NCBI GenBank assembly: GCA_029959295.1
Contig: JASCOH010000001.1
Location: 310,001 to 374,000, forward strand
Source of the DNA: Flavobacteriaceae bacterium PS02334
Lineage (GTDB): Bacteria > Bacteroidota > Bacteroidia > Flavobacteriales > Flavobacteriaceae
Direction: 5' to 3'
DNA length: 64,000 bases
Part shown: piece after piece, positions 7,562 to 16,343 of the stretch
Position numbering within the stretch: position 1 is the first letter of the stretch
Layout: the number at the start of each line of letters is the position of its first letter
Notes under the pieces: generated by a model
Seen by the model: the letters and a program-made list of their open reading frames with translations, nothing else
The model's database searches: none
What the model was told of the DNA's origin: nothing
Program-made: the position numbers and the translations under genes

Positions 7562-9031
7562 ATGAAAAAATTAACTTTTATACTTGGTTTGTTTCTAGTG
7601 ACTTTAGGGATAAACGCACAAATTATTGTTATTGATCCGGGTCATGGTTATGGCACCAGCACTAGCGATAATCCTGACGGAAGAACGGTTACCGAAATCG
7701 AAACCTCGCTTGCTGTCGGACAAAAGACGAAAGCTTTAATCGATGGAAGCTGTACTTGGACGACTTATTTAACGAGAACCACGAATGTTAACGGATGGAT
7801 TTCTGTCAACCAAAGAGCTTTGATGTCAAACAATTGGAACGCCGACCGACTTTTGAGCATTCATTGCAATGCTGGCGGCGGAACAGGAACAGAAACTTTT
7901 TATTGTACAGCTGACGACACAAACACGGCCCCAGATATTGCTTTTGCTCAAAAAATCCAAGCAGACATGGTCACTCACGGTGTTTGGAACAATAGAAGAT
8001 GTGTTGAAGACAACAGCTTTTTGGCTTATCACTTGGGTGTTTTGAGATATTCTTCAGCAACGGCATGTTTGAATGAAATCGGTTTTGTGGACACCACTTC
8101 TGATGCAAATAAATTGAACAGTGACAGCTGGCGCGATAACTTTGCCTTGGCTTATTTCAATGCTTTGAAATCGAATCTAAATTTGACTTGCAGTGCTGCT
8201 TCGGCTCCGGGAAGTTTCACTTTGACTTTGACTCCGGAATGTGTAGGAACTGCGACTAGAAACAGACTGAACTGGACAGCTTCAGCCAATGCAACTGGTT
8301 ATGATATTTACCGAAATGGCGCACTTTACGCAAGTAATATCGCCGGAACGCAATATCTGAATACAGCTGTAACTGTAGGAACTGCTTACACTTACTATGT
8401 AAAAGCAAAAAATGGAAGCTTAGGAACAAATAATTCAAACGGAACACTTTCTGCAACAACAATAAATTGCAGCGCAACTCCAGGAAGTTTCACGGTTACT
8501 TTGACTGCAACTTGCAGTGGAACCCAAAGCGCCATAAATGTCACTTGGACAACTTCCAGCAATGCCACTTCGTATGATATTTATAGGAATGGAAACTTAT
8601 ATGCGCAAGATTTGACCGGAAATTCCTTCTTGAATACTTATTTAATTGTAGCTGGAACGTCTTATACTTACTACGTAAAAGCGAAAAATGCCAACGGAAC
8701 TATTAATAATTCTAATGGAACACTTTCAAAAACGGCTACAAGTTGCGGTAGTGCAAAAATGATTAATTCAACTCCATCAGAAGCAGAAATTAAGCTCTAT
8801 CCAAATCCGAATAATGGTAAGTTTGTGCTTTCACTAAACAAGCAGATTGAAAACAAAGGTAGTTATGTGATTTATGATGCAACAGGAAAATTAATCCAGA
8901 ATAAATTCCTGAATAACAACAACATGAATTCAGAGATTGATATTGATATTTCAAATTTTCCAACAGGAATTTATATTGTAAATATTACAATTGATAACCA
9001 AGAATTTACTAAAAAAGTAATTAAAAACTAA
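7562..9031 (+). CDS. Secreted N-acetylmuramoyl-L-alanine amidase, T9SS substrate
   Basis: A zinc amidase (Amidase_3 type) that cuts the bond between N-acetylmuramic acid and L-alanine in peptidoglycan. After a signal peptide (1-19) the catalytic domain (about 20-205) shows the expected ligands and acid: H28 in DPGHG, E45 or E47 in TEIET, H101 in SIHCNA and E172 in LNEIGF. Two fibronectin type III domains follow (about 212-300 and 304-392). A type A T9SS sorting domain (about 405-489, with YPNPNNGKF and TGIYIV) ends the protein, so export beyond the outer membrane is expected. It could serve in attack on other bacteria or in wall turnover. Confidence 0.93.
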   Translation: MKKLTFILGLFLVTLGINAQIIVIDPGHGYGTSTSDNPDGRTVTEIETSLAVGQKTKALIDGSCTWTTYLTRTTNVNGWISVNQRALMSNNWNADRLLSIHCNAGGGTGTETFYCTADDTNTAPDIAFAQKIQADMVTHGVWNNRRCVEDNSFLAYHLGVLRYSSATACLNEIGFVDTTSDANKLNSDSWRDNFALAYFNALKSNLNLTCSAASAPGSFTLTLTPECVGTATRNRLNWTASANATGYDIYRNGALYASNIAGTQYLNTAVTVGTAYTYYVKAKNGSLGTNNSNGTLSATTINCSATPGSFTVTLTATCSGTQSAINVTWTTSSNATSYDIYRNGNLYAQDLTGNSFLNTYLIVAGTSYTYYVKAKNANGTINNSNGTLSKTATSCGSAKMINSTPSEAEIKLYPNPNNGKFVLSLNKQIENKGSYVIYDATGKLIQNKFLNNNNMNSEIDIDISNFPTGIYIVNITIDNQEFTKKVIKN

Positions 9032-9050
9032 ACCTTGATATTTAATTTTT

Positions 9051-9083
9051 AAAGCCTGAAACTGACACTTTCAGGCTTTTTTT
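9051..9083 (+). terminator. Terminator of the amidase gene
   Basis: AAAGCCTGAAA (9051-9061) and TTTCAGGCTTT (9069-9079) form an 11-bp stem with a 7-base loop and a T-run. Confidence 0.92.
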
Positions 9084-9123
9084 GTTTTATAATTTCCGAA
9101 ACAAATTGTTAAAAAATAACTTT

Positions 9124-9158
9124 TTGTAATATTCATCAATTTTTTTGATATACATTTG
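9124..9158 (+). promoter_or_regulatory. Promoter of the arginine operon
   Basis: TACATTTG (9151-9158) is an exact -7 box. A TTG lies at 9124-9126, 24 bp upstream, somewhat far for the -33 element. Transcription should start around 9162, giving a leader of about 330 nt before the first large gene. Confidence 0.6.
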
Positions 9159-9163
9159 CACCG

Positions 9164-9241
9164 ATGAATAATTACAAGTTACATACAACTTCAATCTCAC
9201 GGACAACGTCAGCCCAAACTTCACGGGTTGTGCGGTCATAA
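9164..9241 (+). CDS. Candidate arginine leader peptide (25 codons)
   Basis: A 25-codon ORF starts five bases after the -7 box, so it should be read from a nearly leaderless mRNA. It contains three arginine codons (codons 13, 21 and 24), all CGG, a codon seldom used by the neighbouring AT-rich genes. It ends in RVVRS before a TAA. It stands at the head of an arginine biosynthesis operon. A hairpin covers its last arginine codon and stop codon (9232-9256). This is the arrangement of a ribosome-mediated attenuation leader, but the regulatory role is inferred. Confidence 0.55.
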   Translation: MNNYKLHTTSISRTTSAQTSRVVRS

Positions 9242-9492
9242 TTTTATTTATACCGCCAAAGTAAGTCGAGTCCGAATTATTTATTCATTTTTCATTTTTC
9301 ACGTTTTGAAATTTTCAACTATTTTCTTAGGATTTTACTATCCTGAATACACATTATTATTTTTAAGATTTTCAGCTTTGGCTTTTTTCCGGCCTTAGGT
9401 CTGTAGCTATTTTTATGGAATAGGTCTGCCCTATTCTTACTTCCCGCACCTAAAAATTTCCTTTTATTTTTAATCAAATCATACATTTCAAG
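9232..9492 (+). promoter_or_regulatory. Structured untranslated leader of the arginine operon
   Basis: Hairpins visible here are GCGGT-(C)-ATAA/TTAT-ACCGC (9232-9256), AGGAT/ATCCT (9329-9344) and GAATAGG-TCTGC-CCTATTC (9418-9436). TAGGTCTG occurs twice (9396-9403 and 9421-9428). ACAAC (9204-9208) can pair with GTTGT (9227-9231), which would compete with other folds. I see no textbook terminator with a long T-run, so the mechanism cannot be read from sequence alone. Confidence 0.45.
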
Positions 9493-10101
9493 ATGAATGT
9501 ATCCATTAATATTGCTCAAGAGGAGCACTATAAATTTGCACAAGAAATCTGTGACACTATGGAAGTTTCTGCCCTTTTGAGAGGAACCGGAATCGCCAAA
9601 AGATCACCAGAATACATCCAGAAAAAGATGCAAAACCACGATGCCATCATCGCTTTGGAAAACGGAAAATTTGCCGGTTTCTGCTACATTGAAAGCTGGC
9701 AACACGGGCAATTTGTGGCCAATTCTGGACTCATCGTGCATCCTGATTACAGACATTTGGGCCTTGCCAAAAAAATCAAGAAAAAGGTTTTTGAATATTC
9801 CCAAGAGAAATATCCTGGCGCAAAAATATTCGGAATCACGACGGGCTTGGCGGTAATGAAAATCAATTCCGATTTGGGTTACAAACCGGTTCCGTTTTCT
9901 GAATTGACGGCTGATCCCACGTTTTGGGCAGGTTGCAAAGGCTGTCCGAATTATGATATTTTAGAACGAAAAGAATTCAAAATGTGCCTTTGCACGGGAA
10001 TGCTTTATGACCCAAATGATAAAAAACCAGAAGAAATAAAATTTAATAAAAAAGTGCTGACAAGATTAAAACAGATCAAGCAGACTTTCCTAAAAAAATA
10101 A
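9493..10101 (+). CDS. GNAT acyltransferase heading the arginine operon
   Basis: A 202-residue acyl-CoA transferase of the GNAT superfamily. The acyl-CoA binding region is visible as LIVHPDYRHLGLAKKIKKKVF (about 80-100). The C-terminal part carries four cysteines, C148-x2-C151 and C165-x-C167, that could bind zinc. It lies four bases before argG. The operon encodes every later step of acylated arginine synthesis but no classic ArgA or ArgJ, so this enzyme is the likely N-acylglutamate synthase. Whether it uses acetyl- or succinyl-CoA is open. The family call is firm; the pathway role is inferred from position. Confidence 0.85.
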   Translation: MNVSINIAQEEHYKFAQEICDTMEVSALLRGTGIAKRSPEYIQKKMQNHDAIIALENGKFAGFCYIESWQHGQFVANSGLIVHPDYRHLGLAKKIKKKVFEYSQEKYPGAKIFGITTGLAVMKINSDLGYKPVPFSELTADPTFWAGCKGCPNYDILERKEFKMCLCTGMLYDPNDKKPEEIKFNKKVLTRLKQIKQTFLKK

Positions 10102-10105
10102 AGAA

Positions 10106-11299
10106 ATGAAAAAAGTAGTTTTAGCATATAGTGGCGGTTTAGATACTTCCTTTTGTCTCAAATATTTGAAGAATGAAAAACAGTTAGAAGTTCACACAGT
10201 CCTAATAAATACTGGTGGTTTTGACGATGAAGAATTAAATGCGATTGAAAAAAGAGCTTATGAATTAGGAAGTGCAAACCATATCAATTTGGACATCATC
10301 GACAACTATTATGAAAAAGCAATCAAATATTTAGTCTTCGGAAATGTCCTAAAAAACAATACCTATCCACTTTCTGTCAGTGCCGAAAGAGTTTTCCAAG
10401 CCATTGAAGCGGTGAAATATGCCAAGAAAGTTGGCGCATCAGCCATCGCTCACGGAAGCACTGGCGCTGGAAACGACCAAATACGTTTTGATTTGATTTT
10501 CCAAACCATCGCTCCCGAAATGGAAATCATCACGCCAATCAGAGATTTAAAATTGTCAAGACAGGAAGAAGTCGATTATTTGCAAAAAAATGGCGTGGAA
10601 TATTCTTGGGAAAAAGCGCAATATTCAATAAACAAAGGAATTTGGGGAACCAGCGTTGGCGGTAAAGAAACGCTGACTTCCAATCTTCCTCTTCCAGACA
10701 GTGCTTATCCGTCACAACTTCAAAAAACCGAAGCTGAAAAAGTGATGCTGCATTTTGAAAAAGGAGAAATTGTCGGAATCAACAATGAATTTGATAAGCC
10801 TTCAGCAAACATTATAAAACTTGAAAAACTGGCAAATGCGTTCGCAATCGGCAGAGATATTCACGTTGGCGACACGATTATCGGAATTAAAGGAAGAGTT
10901 GGTTTTGAAGCCGGAGCTCCGTTGATTATTTTAAAAGCGCACCATCTTTTAGAAAAACATACGCTCGGAAAATGGCAACAATACTGGAAAGAACAGCTCG
11001 GAAATTGGTACGGAATGCTCTTTCACGAAGGCCAATATTTGGATCCGATAATGAGAAATATCGAAGTTTTTTTGGAAGACACGCAGAAAAATGTTTCCGG
11101 AAATGTGATTGTAACCTTAAAACCCTATCATTTTTCGCTAGACGGAATTGAATCTGATCACGATTTGATGAACACAAAATTCGGTCAATATGGCGAAATG
11201 AACAATGCTTGGACAGGCGATGACGCCAAAGGTTTCATCAAAGTTTTGGGAAATGCACAATCGATTTATTCACAAGTAAATGCCGTAGATTATGATTAA
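10106..11299 (+). CDS. argG: Argininosuccinate synthase
   Basis: Joins citrulline and aspartate with ATP to give argininosuccinate, the penultimate step of arginine synthesis, in the cytosol. The 397-residue protein opens with the PP-loop ATP site AYSGGLDTS (8-16) and contains AHGSTGAGNDQIRFDL, typical of the family. The last 8 bases overlap the start of argC, so translation is probably coupled. Argininosuccinate lyase (argH) closes the same operon. Confidence 0.97.
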   Translation: MKKVVLAYSGGLDTSFCLKYLKNEKQLEVHTVLINTGGFDDEELNAIEKRAYELGSANHINLDIIDNYYEKAIKYLVFGNVLKNNTYPLSVSAERVFQAIEAVKYAKKVGASAIAHGSTGAGNDQIRFDLIFQTIAPEMEIITPIRDLKLSRQEEVDYLQKNGVEYSWEKAQYSINKGIWGTSVGGKETLTSNLPLPDSAYPSQLQKTEAEKVMLHFEKGEIVGINNEFDKPSANIIKLEKLANAFAIGRDIHVGDTIIGIKGRVGFEAGAPLIILKAHHLLEKHTLGKWQQYWKEQLGNWYGMLFHEGQYLDPIMRNIEVFLEDTQKNVSGNVIVTLKPYHFSLDGIESDHDLMNTKFGQYGEMNNAWTGDDAKGFIKVLGNAQSIYSQVNAVDYD

Positions 11300-12269
11300 A
11301 GCAGGAATTATCGGAGGTGCCGGCTACACGTCAGGCGAACTTCTACGAATTTTAGCCAACCATCCAAATGTGGAAATTGACTTTGTGTTCAGCACTTCGC
11401 AAGCCGGAAAATCGTTGACAAATGCACATCCCGATTTGATTGGAGAACTGGATTTATTTTTTACAGACAAAATAAATCCAGAAGTAAATGTTGTCTTTTT
11501 ATGTCTTGGTCACGGAAAATCGAAAGCTTTTTTGGAGCAAAATAAATTTGCGTCACACACCAGAATTATTGACTTGAGCAACGATTTCAGATTAACTAAA
11601 GATGCAGAATTTCAATCTGAGAATTTCGTTTACGGCTTGCCAGAATTGAACAGAAATGAAATTGAAAAAGCGAAATATATCGCAAATCCGGGTTGTTTTG
11701 CCACGGCAATTCAATTGGCACTTTTGCCTTTGGCTTCTGCCAATTTATTGCAAAATGATGTCCACATAAATACCGTGACAGGAAGCACTGGTGCAGGAGT
11801 TCAACCAACTGAAACATCGCATCACAGCTGGAGAAATTCCAATATTTCGCATTACAAAGCTTTTGAGCATCAGCATTTGGCAGAAATAAATCAGAGTTTA
11901 CATCAATTGCAAAACGGTTTTGAAAGCGAGATTTTATTCATTCCAAATCGTGGGGAATTTACCAGAGGTATTTTTGCCACGCTTTATACCAAAACGGACA
12001 AAAACCTAGAAGAATTAACTGAAATCTATCAAAATTTCTATAAAAATCATCCATTTGTATTCATTTCGAAGAAAAACATTAGTCTGAAAATGGCGGTTCA
12101 GACAAACAAATGCATTATTAGTTTAGAGAAAAAGGGAAAATATCTTCTGGTGACTTCTGTAATTGATAACCTCCTGAAAGGTGCTTCTGGCCAAGCAATT
12201 CAGAATATGAATTTGATGTTTGGTCTTGAAGAAACCACAGGATTAAAATTAAAACCAAGCGGATTTTAA
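11292..12269 (+). CDS. argC: N-acyl-gamma-glutamyl-phosphate reductase
   Basis: NADPH-dependent reduction of N-acylglutamyl phosphate to the semialdehyde, the third step of arginine synthesis. The 325-residue protein has the Rossmann start GIIGGAGYTSGELLRIL and the catalytic cysteine in NPGCFATAIQL. It overlaps argG by 8 bp. It is followed by a 134-bp gap with a hairpin repeat, the only real gap in the operon. Confidence 0.96.
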   Translation: MIKAGIIGGAGYTSGELLRILANHPNVEIDFVFSTSQAGKSLTNAHPDLIGELDLFFTDKINPEVNVVFLCLGHGKSKAFLEQNKFASHTRIIDLSNDFRLTKDAEFQSENFVYGLPELNRNEIEKAKYIANPGCFATAIQLALLPLASANLLQNDVHINTVTGSTGAGVQPTETSHHSWRNSNISHYKAFEHQHLAEINQSLHQLQNGFESEILFIPNRGEFTRGIFATLYTKTDKNLEELTEIYQNFYKNHPFVFISKKNISLKMAVQTNKCIISLEKKGKYLLVTSVIDNLLKGASGQAIQNMNLMFGLEETTGLKLKPSGF

Positions 12270-12281
12270 TCCTTCCAAAAA

Positions 12282-12347
12282 CTTTGCGCCTTGGCGTCTT
12301 TGCGAGAAATAAAAATCAGTCGCTCGCAAAGTCGCAAAGACGCAAAG
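12282..12347. repeat. Hairpin repeat between argC and argD
   Basis: The arms 12282-12306 and 12323-12347 are reverse complements over 25 nt with about three mismatches. Their theme is CTTTGCG and its complement, a motif common between genes in many bacteria. The hairpin would fold in the operon mRNA and might protect or attenuate it. It has no T-run. Confidence 0.7.
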
Positions 12348-12403
12348 GAAAATTCTAGTAAAGAAGTAATGCTTTTCTACGATTAACATAATTAAATATA
12401 ACA

Positions 12404-13549
12404 ATGAGCTTATTCAACGTATATCCAATATATAATATCACACCCGTCAAAGCTTTAGGAGCAAAAGTATGGGATGAAAACAACCAAGAATACCTAGATT
12501 TTTACGGAGGTCACGGCGTGATTTCCGTCGGGCATTCACATCCAAAATATGTCGAAGCAATCAAAAATCAAATTGAAAAAATAGGGTTTTATTCCAATTC
12601 GATTCAAAATCCTTTGCAAGAAGATTTTGCAAAAAAACTTGCTGCGTTTTCAGGTTATCCAGATTATAGCGTTTTTCTCTGTAATTCTGGTGCCGAAGCC
12701 AATGAGAATGCATTGAAATTGGCTTCTTTCCACAATAAAAAATCAAAAGTGATCGCCTTTGAAAAAAGCTTCCACGGAAGAACTTCTGCTTCAGTTGCTG
12801 TAACCGACAATCCATCGATTGTAGCACCAATAAACGCCAATCACGAAGTCATTTTTCTACCGTTAAATGATATTGATTTAGTCAAAAAAGCGATTGCTGA
12901 AAATGAAATCACAGCCGTAATTATTGAAGGAATTCAAGGCGTTGGCGGTTTAGACGAAGGAACAACTTCATTTTTTCAAGAACTCGAAAAAATATGCAAT
13001 GAAAATAATGTCATCTTGATTTTAGACGAAATCCAAAGCGGTTACGGCCGTTCAGGAAAGTTTTTTGCGCACCAACATCACAGCATCAAACCCGATATTA
13101 TCACGATAGCAAAAGGAATGGGCAACGGTTTCCCAATCGGAGGATTGCTAATTAGCGCTAAATTCAAAGCTTCGTATGGCTTACTGGGAACCACTTTTGG
13201 AGGAAATCATTTGGCTTGCGCTTCCGCTTTATCGGTTTTAGAAATTATCGAAAATGAAAATTTAATCGAAAATGTGAACCAACAATCGGCCTATTTTTTA
13301 GATGCAATTTCAGAAATTCCGGAGATTAAAAAAGTCAAAGGGAAAGGTTTGATGCTTGGTTTGGAATTTGATTTTGACGTAACTGAATTGCGTAAAAACT
13401 TGATTTACGAACAATTTATTTTCACCGGAAACGCTTCCCAAAAAAATCTTTTGAGAATCCTTCCGCCCTTATCTATTACTTCAAGTCAAATTAACCAATT
13501 TACTGTAGGCATAAAAAATGCGTTGCAATCAATAAAAATTACACCATGA
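12404..13549 (+). CDS. argD: N-acylornithine aminotransferase
   Basis: PLP-dependent class III aminotransferase that turns the N-acylglutamate semialdehyde into N-acylornithine. The 381-residue protein shows GGHGVISVGHSHP, CNSGAEANENALK, the ILDEIQSGYGRSG block and the PLP lysine in ITIAKGMGNGFPIGG. It overlaps the carbamoyltransferase gene by four bases (ATGA-type junction), which supports co-translation. Confidence 0.95.
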   Translation: MSLFNVYPIYNITPVKALGAKVWDENNQEYLDFYGGHGVISVGHSHPKYVEAIKNQIEKIGFYSNSIQNPLQEDFAKKLAAFSGYPDYSVFLCNSGAEANENALKLASFHNKKSKVIAFEKSFHGRTSASVAVTDNPSIVAPINANHEVIFLPLNDIDLVKKAIAENEITAVIIEGIQGVGGLDEGTTSFFQELEKICNENNVILILDEIQSGYGRSGKFFAHQHHSIKPDIITIAKGMGNGFPIGGLLISAKFKASYGLLGTTFGGNHLACASALSVLEIIENENLIENVNQQSAYFLDAISEIPEIKKVKGKGLMLGLEFDFDVTELRKNLIYEQFIFTGNASQKNLLRILPPLSITSSQINQFTVGIKNALQSIKITP

Positions 13550-14496
13550 AAAAATTCACTTCCGTAGATGACATTTTAGATCTTGACGAACTGATTTTAG
13601 CTGCAAAAAAAATAAAGTCTGCTCCTTTCGAAAATAGCGAATTGGGCAAAAATAAAACGCTCGGATTATTGTTTTTCAATCCGAGTTTGAGAACGAGATT
13701 GAGCACGCAAAAAGCTTCCTTGAATTTGGGAATGCATTGCATCGTGATGAATTTAAACACCGAAGGCTGGTCGCTAGAATTTGAAGACGGAACAGTGATG
13801 GACAGCAACAAAGCCGAACACATCAAAGAAGCCGCGCAAGTGATTTCGCAATATTGCGACGTGATCGGGATCAGAAGTTTTCCAACGTTAACCGACAAAG
13901 AAAAAGATGAAGAAGAGCAAGTGATCAATGCGTTTGTGAAATATTCTACAATTCCCGTGATCAGTCTTGAAGGCGCGACAGAACATCCGTTGCAAGCCGT
14001 TGCCGACGCGTTGACCATTCAGGAATACAAGAAAAAAAGAAAGCCAAAAGTGGTTTTGACTTGGGCGCCACATCCAAAAGCGTTGCCTCACGCAGTTCCG
14101 AATTCGTTTGTAAAAATCATGAAACTTTCTGAATACGATTTGGTGATCACGCATCCGGAAGGTTATGAATTGAATACGGAAATCACTAAAGGCGAGGCAA
14201 TTACGAATAACCAAGACGAAGCTTTTAAAAACGCTGACTTTATTTATGCCAAAAACTGGAGTTCGTATAATGACTACGGAAAGATACTTTCGAACGACAC
14301 TAATTGGACCGTAACTTCTGAGAAAATGGCGCTGACGAACAACGCAAAATTTATGCATTGTCTTCCAGTTAGAAGAAATATGATTGTGACTGATGAAGTT
14401 TTGGACAGTGAAAATTCAATCGTAATTCCGCAAGCAAATAATAGAACTTTTGCCACGCAAGCCATCCTGAAAAAAATCTTGGAAAATGGAAAATAA
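13546..14496 (+). CDS. argF': N-acylornithine carbamoyltransferase
   Basis: Transfers the carbamoyl group to an N-acylated ornithine, giving N-acylcitrulline, and replaces the usual ornithine carbamoyltransferase. The 316-residue protein shows the carbamoyl phosphate loop NPSLRTRLST (45-54), WSLEFEDGTVMD, EHPLQAVADAL and HCLPVRRNM. At position 90 it has alanine (NKAEH). In published work this position separates the acetyl-specific enzyme (Glu) from the succinyl-specific Bacteroides enzyme (Pro90), so succinylornithine is the more likely substrate. It overlaps argB by 11 bp. Confidence 0.93.
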   Translation: MKKFTSVDDILDLDELILAAKKIKSAPFENSELGKNKTLGLLFFNPSLRTRLSTQKASLNLGMHCIVMNLNTEGWSLEFEDGTVMDSNKAEHIKEAAQVISQYCDVIGIRSFPTLTDKEKDEEEQVINAFVKYSTIPVISLEGATEHPLQAVADALTIQEYKKKRKPKVVLTWAPHPKALPHAVPNSFVKIMKLSEYDLVITHPEGYELNTEITKGEAITNNQDEAFKNADFIYAKNWSSYNDYGKILSNDTNWTVTSEKMALTNNAKFMHCLPVRRNMIVTDEVLDSENSIVIPQANNRTFATQAILKKILENGK

Positions 14497-15268
14497 GCCC
14501 AAAATAACCATCGTAAAAATCGGCGGAAATATCATTGACAATGAAGAAATCCTGAACGGTTTTTTAAAAGATTTCGCTGCATTGAAAGAAGCTAAAATCT
14601 TAATTCACGGCGGTGGAAAAACAGCTACAGAAATCGCAGAAAAATTAAACTTAAAAACTTTATTTTCAAGGGGTAGAAGAATTACAAATAAAGCGATGCT
14701 TGATGTTACAGTTATGACGTATTCTGGATTAATAAACAAACAAATCATAGCCAAATTACAAGCTTTAAAAACCAACAGCATCGGTTTTTCTGGAGCTGAT
14801 GGAAACACCATTTTATCAAAAAAAAGAATAATTTCAGAAGTTGATTTTGGTTTTGTCGGCGATGTTATTTCCGTAAATAGAACGCTAATTTCAACTTTGC
14901 TTTCGCAAAATATCACGCCTGTTTTCTCCGCGATTACGCACGATGGAAACGGGCAATTATTGAACACAAATGCCGACACAATTGCTTCCGAAATTGCGAT
15001 TGCGCTGTCTGAAACTTTTGATGTAAATCTGATTTATTGTTTTGAAAAGAAAGGTGTTTTGGCAAATCCTGAAGATGATGATTCCGTTATTGAAACTTTA
15101 GATTTTGAGAAATACCAAAGCTTGAAAGCTGAAAAAGCGATTCATTCTGGAATGCTTCCAAAGTTAGAGAACTGTTTCAAATCAATCGAAAATGGTGTTC
15201 AAAACATTAGCATTGGAAATCAAAACATATTGAAAGACAGCACTATTCACACCAAAATCAAACTATGA
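14486..15268 (+). CDS. argB: N-acylglutamate kinase
   Basis: Phosphorylates N-acylglutamate with ATP, the second step of arginine synthesis and in many bacteria the feedback-controlled one. The 260-residue protein opens with VKIGGNIID and contains LIHGGGKTATEIAEKL, both nucleotide or substrate loops of the amino acid kinase fold. It lacks the long N-terminal helix of arginine-inhibited forms, so control may rest more on transcription. It overlaps both neighbours. Confidence 0.95.
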   Translation: MENKPKITIVKIGGNIIDNEEILNGFLKDFAALKEAKILIHGGGKTATEIAEKLNLKTLFSRGRRITNKAMLDVTVMTYSGLINKQIIAKLQALKTNSIGFSGADGNTILSKKRIISEVDFGFVGDVISVNRTLISTLLSQNITPVFSAITHDGNGQLLNTNADTIASEIAIALSETFDVNLIYCFEKKGVLANPEDDDSVIETLDFEKYQSLKAEKAIHSGMLPKLENCFKSIENGVQNISIGNQNILKDSTIHTKIKL

Positions 15269-16338
15269 AAACCATCGACCAACTTACAAACGAAGCCATA
15301 GATTTGTTAAAAAACCTGATCGAAACGCCTTCTTTTTCATCCGAAGAAAACAATACTGCGATTCTGCTTGAAAACTGGTTTATTTCTAACGGAATTAATT
15401 TCAAAAGAGAGAACAATAATATTTGGGCTTACAATTTACATTTCGATAAATCAAAACCAAATTTACTGCTCAACTCCCACCACGACACGGTTAAGCCAAA
15501 CGAAGGTTATACTTTAAATCCGTTTTCAGCGATTGAAAAAGACGGAAAATTATTCGGCTTGGGAAGCAATGACGCTGGCGGTTGCTTGGTTTCATTGATT
15601 GCGACTTTCACATATTTTTATGCGTTTGAAAATCTTCCATACAACTTGATTATCGCAGCAACTGCCGAGGAAGAAAGCAGTGGTCCAAACGGTTTGAACA
15701 GTATTTTAAAGCATCTTCCGGAGATTGATGTGGCAATTGTTGGCGAACCAACAGAAATGCATTTGTCCATAGCTGAAAAAGGATTGTTGGTTTTAGACAT
15801 CATCATTTCAGGAACTGCAAGTCATGCGGCACATCAAAATTTAGACAATCCAATTTATAATATTTTACCAATAATTGAATGGTTTAAAACCTATGAATTT
15901 GAGAAAATATCTGAAGTTTTAGGTCCAGTAAAAATGACGGTGACACAGATAAATGCTGGAAAACAGCACAATGTTGTTCCATCAGAATGCAGTTTGGTTG
16001 TAGATATCCGTGTCAATGATTGTTATTCGAATTCAGAAATATTGGAAGTTGTGAAGCAAAATGTTAATGCAAAAGTAACTCCGAGATCGATGCACTTGAA
16101 TGCCTCTTCCATTGACAAAAATCACGCTTTAGTTCAAGCCGGAATTTCGTTAGGGAGAAACACATATGGGTCGCCAACGCTTTCCGATCAATCAGTTTTG
16201 AGTTGCCAATCGATGAAACTCGGACCCGGAAATTCTTTGCGTTCACACACGGCAAATGAATTTATATTTATTAATGAAGTAAAAGAAGGTATTAATTTGT
16301 ATATCAAAATTATATCGAATTTTTTAAACCTAAATTAG
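15265..16338 (+). CDS. argE: M20 deacylase acting on N-acylcitrulline/ornithine
   Basis: Metal-dependent M20 peptidase-family enzyme that removes the acyl group; in this operon the substrate should be N-acylcitrulline. The 357-residue protein shows the di-metal ligands in NSHHDTVKP (H72/H73, D74), SNDAGG (D103), TAEEESSG (E135/E136) and VGEPTEM (E161). The smaller dimerisation domain with GTASHAAH lies in the middle. It overlaps argB by four bases and is followed by argH after five. Confidence 0.9.
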   Translation: MKTIDQLTNEAIDLLKNLIETPSFSSEENNTAILLENWFISNGINFKRENNNIWAYNLHFDKSKPNLLLNSHHDTVKPNEGYTLNPFSAIEKDGKLFGLGSNDAGGCLVSLIATFTYFYAFENLPYNLIIAATAEEESSGPNGLNSILKHLPEIDVAIVGEPTEMHLSIAEKGLLVLDIIISGTASHAAHQNLDNPIYNILPIIEWFKTYEFEKISEVLGPVKMTVTQINAGKQHNVVPSECSLVVDIRVNDCYSNSEILEVVKQNVNAKVTPRSMHLNASSIDKNHALVQAGISLGRNTYGSPTLSDQSVLSCQSMKLGPGNSLRSHTANEFIFINEVKEGINLYIKIISNFLNLN

Positions 16339-16343
16339 AACTT

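Noticed and set aside
9319-9543. Minus-strand ORF of 74 codons across the arginine leader
   Set aside because: It runs through the operon leader and into the GNAT start, has no promoter, and its composition is not protein-like.
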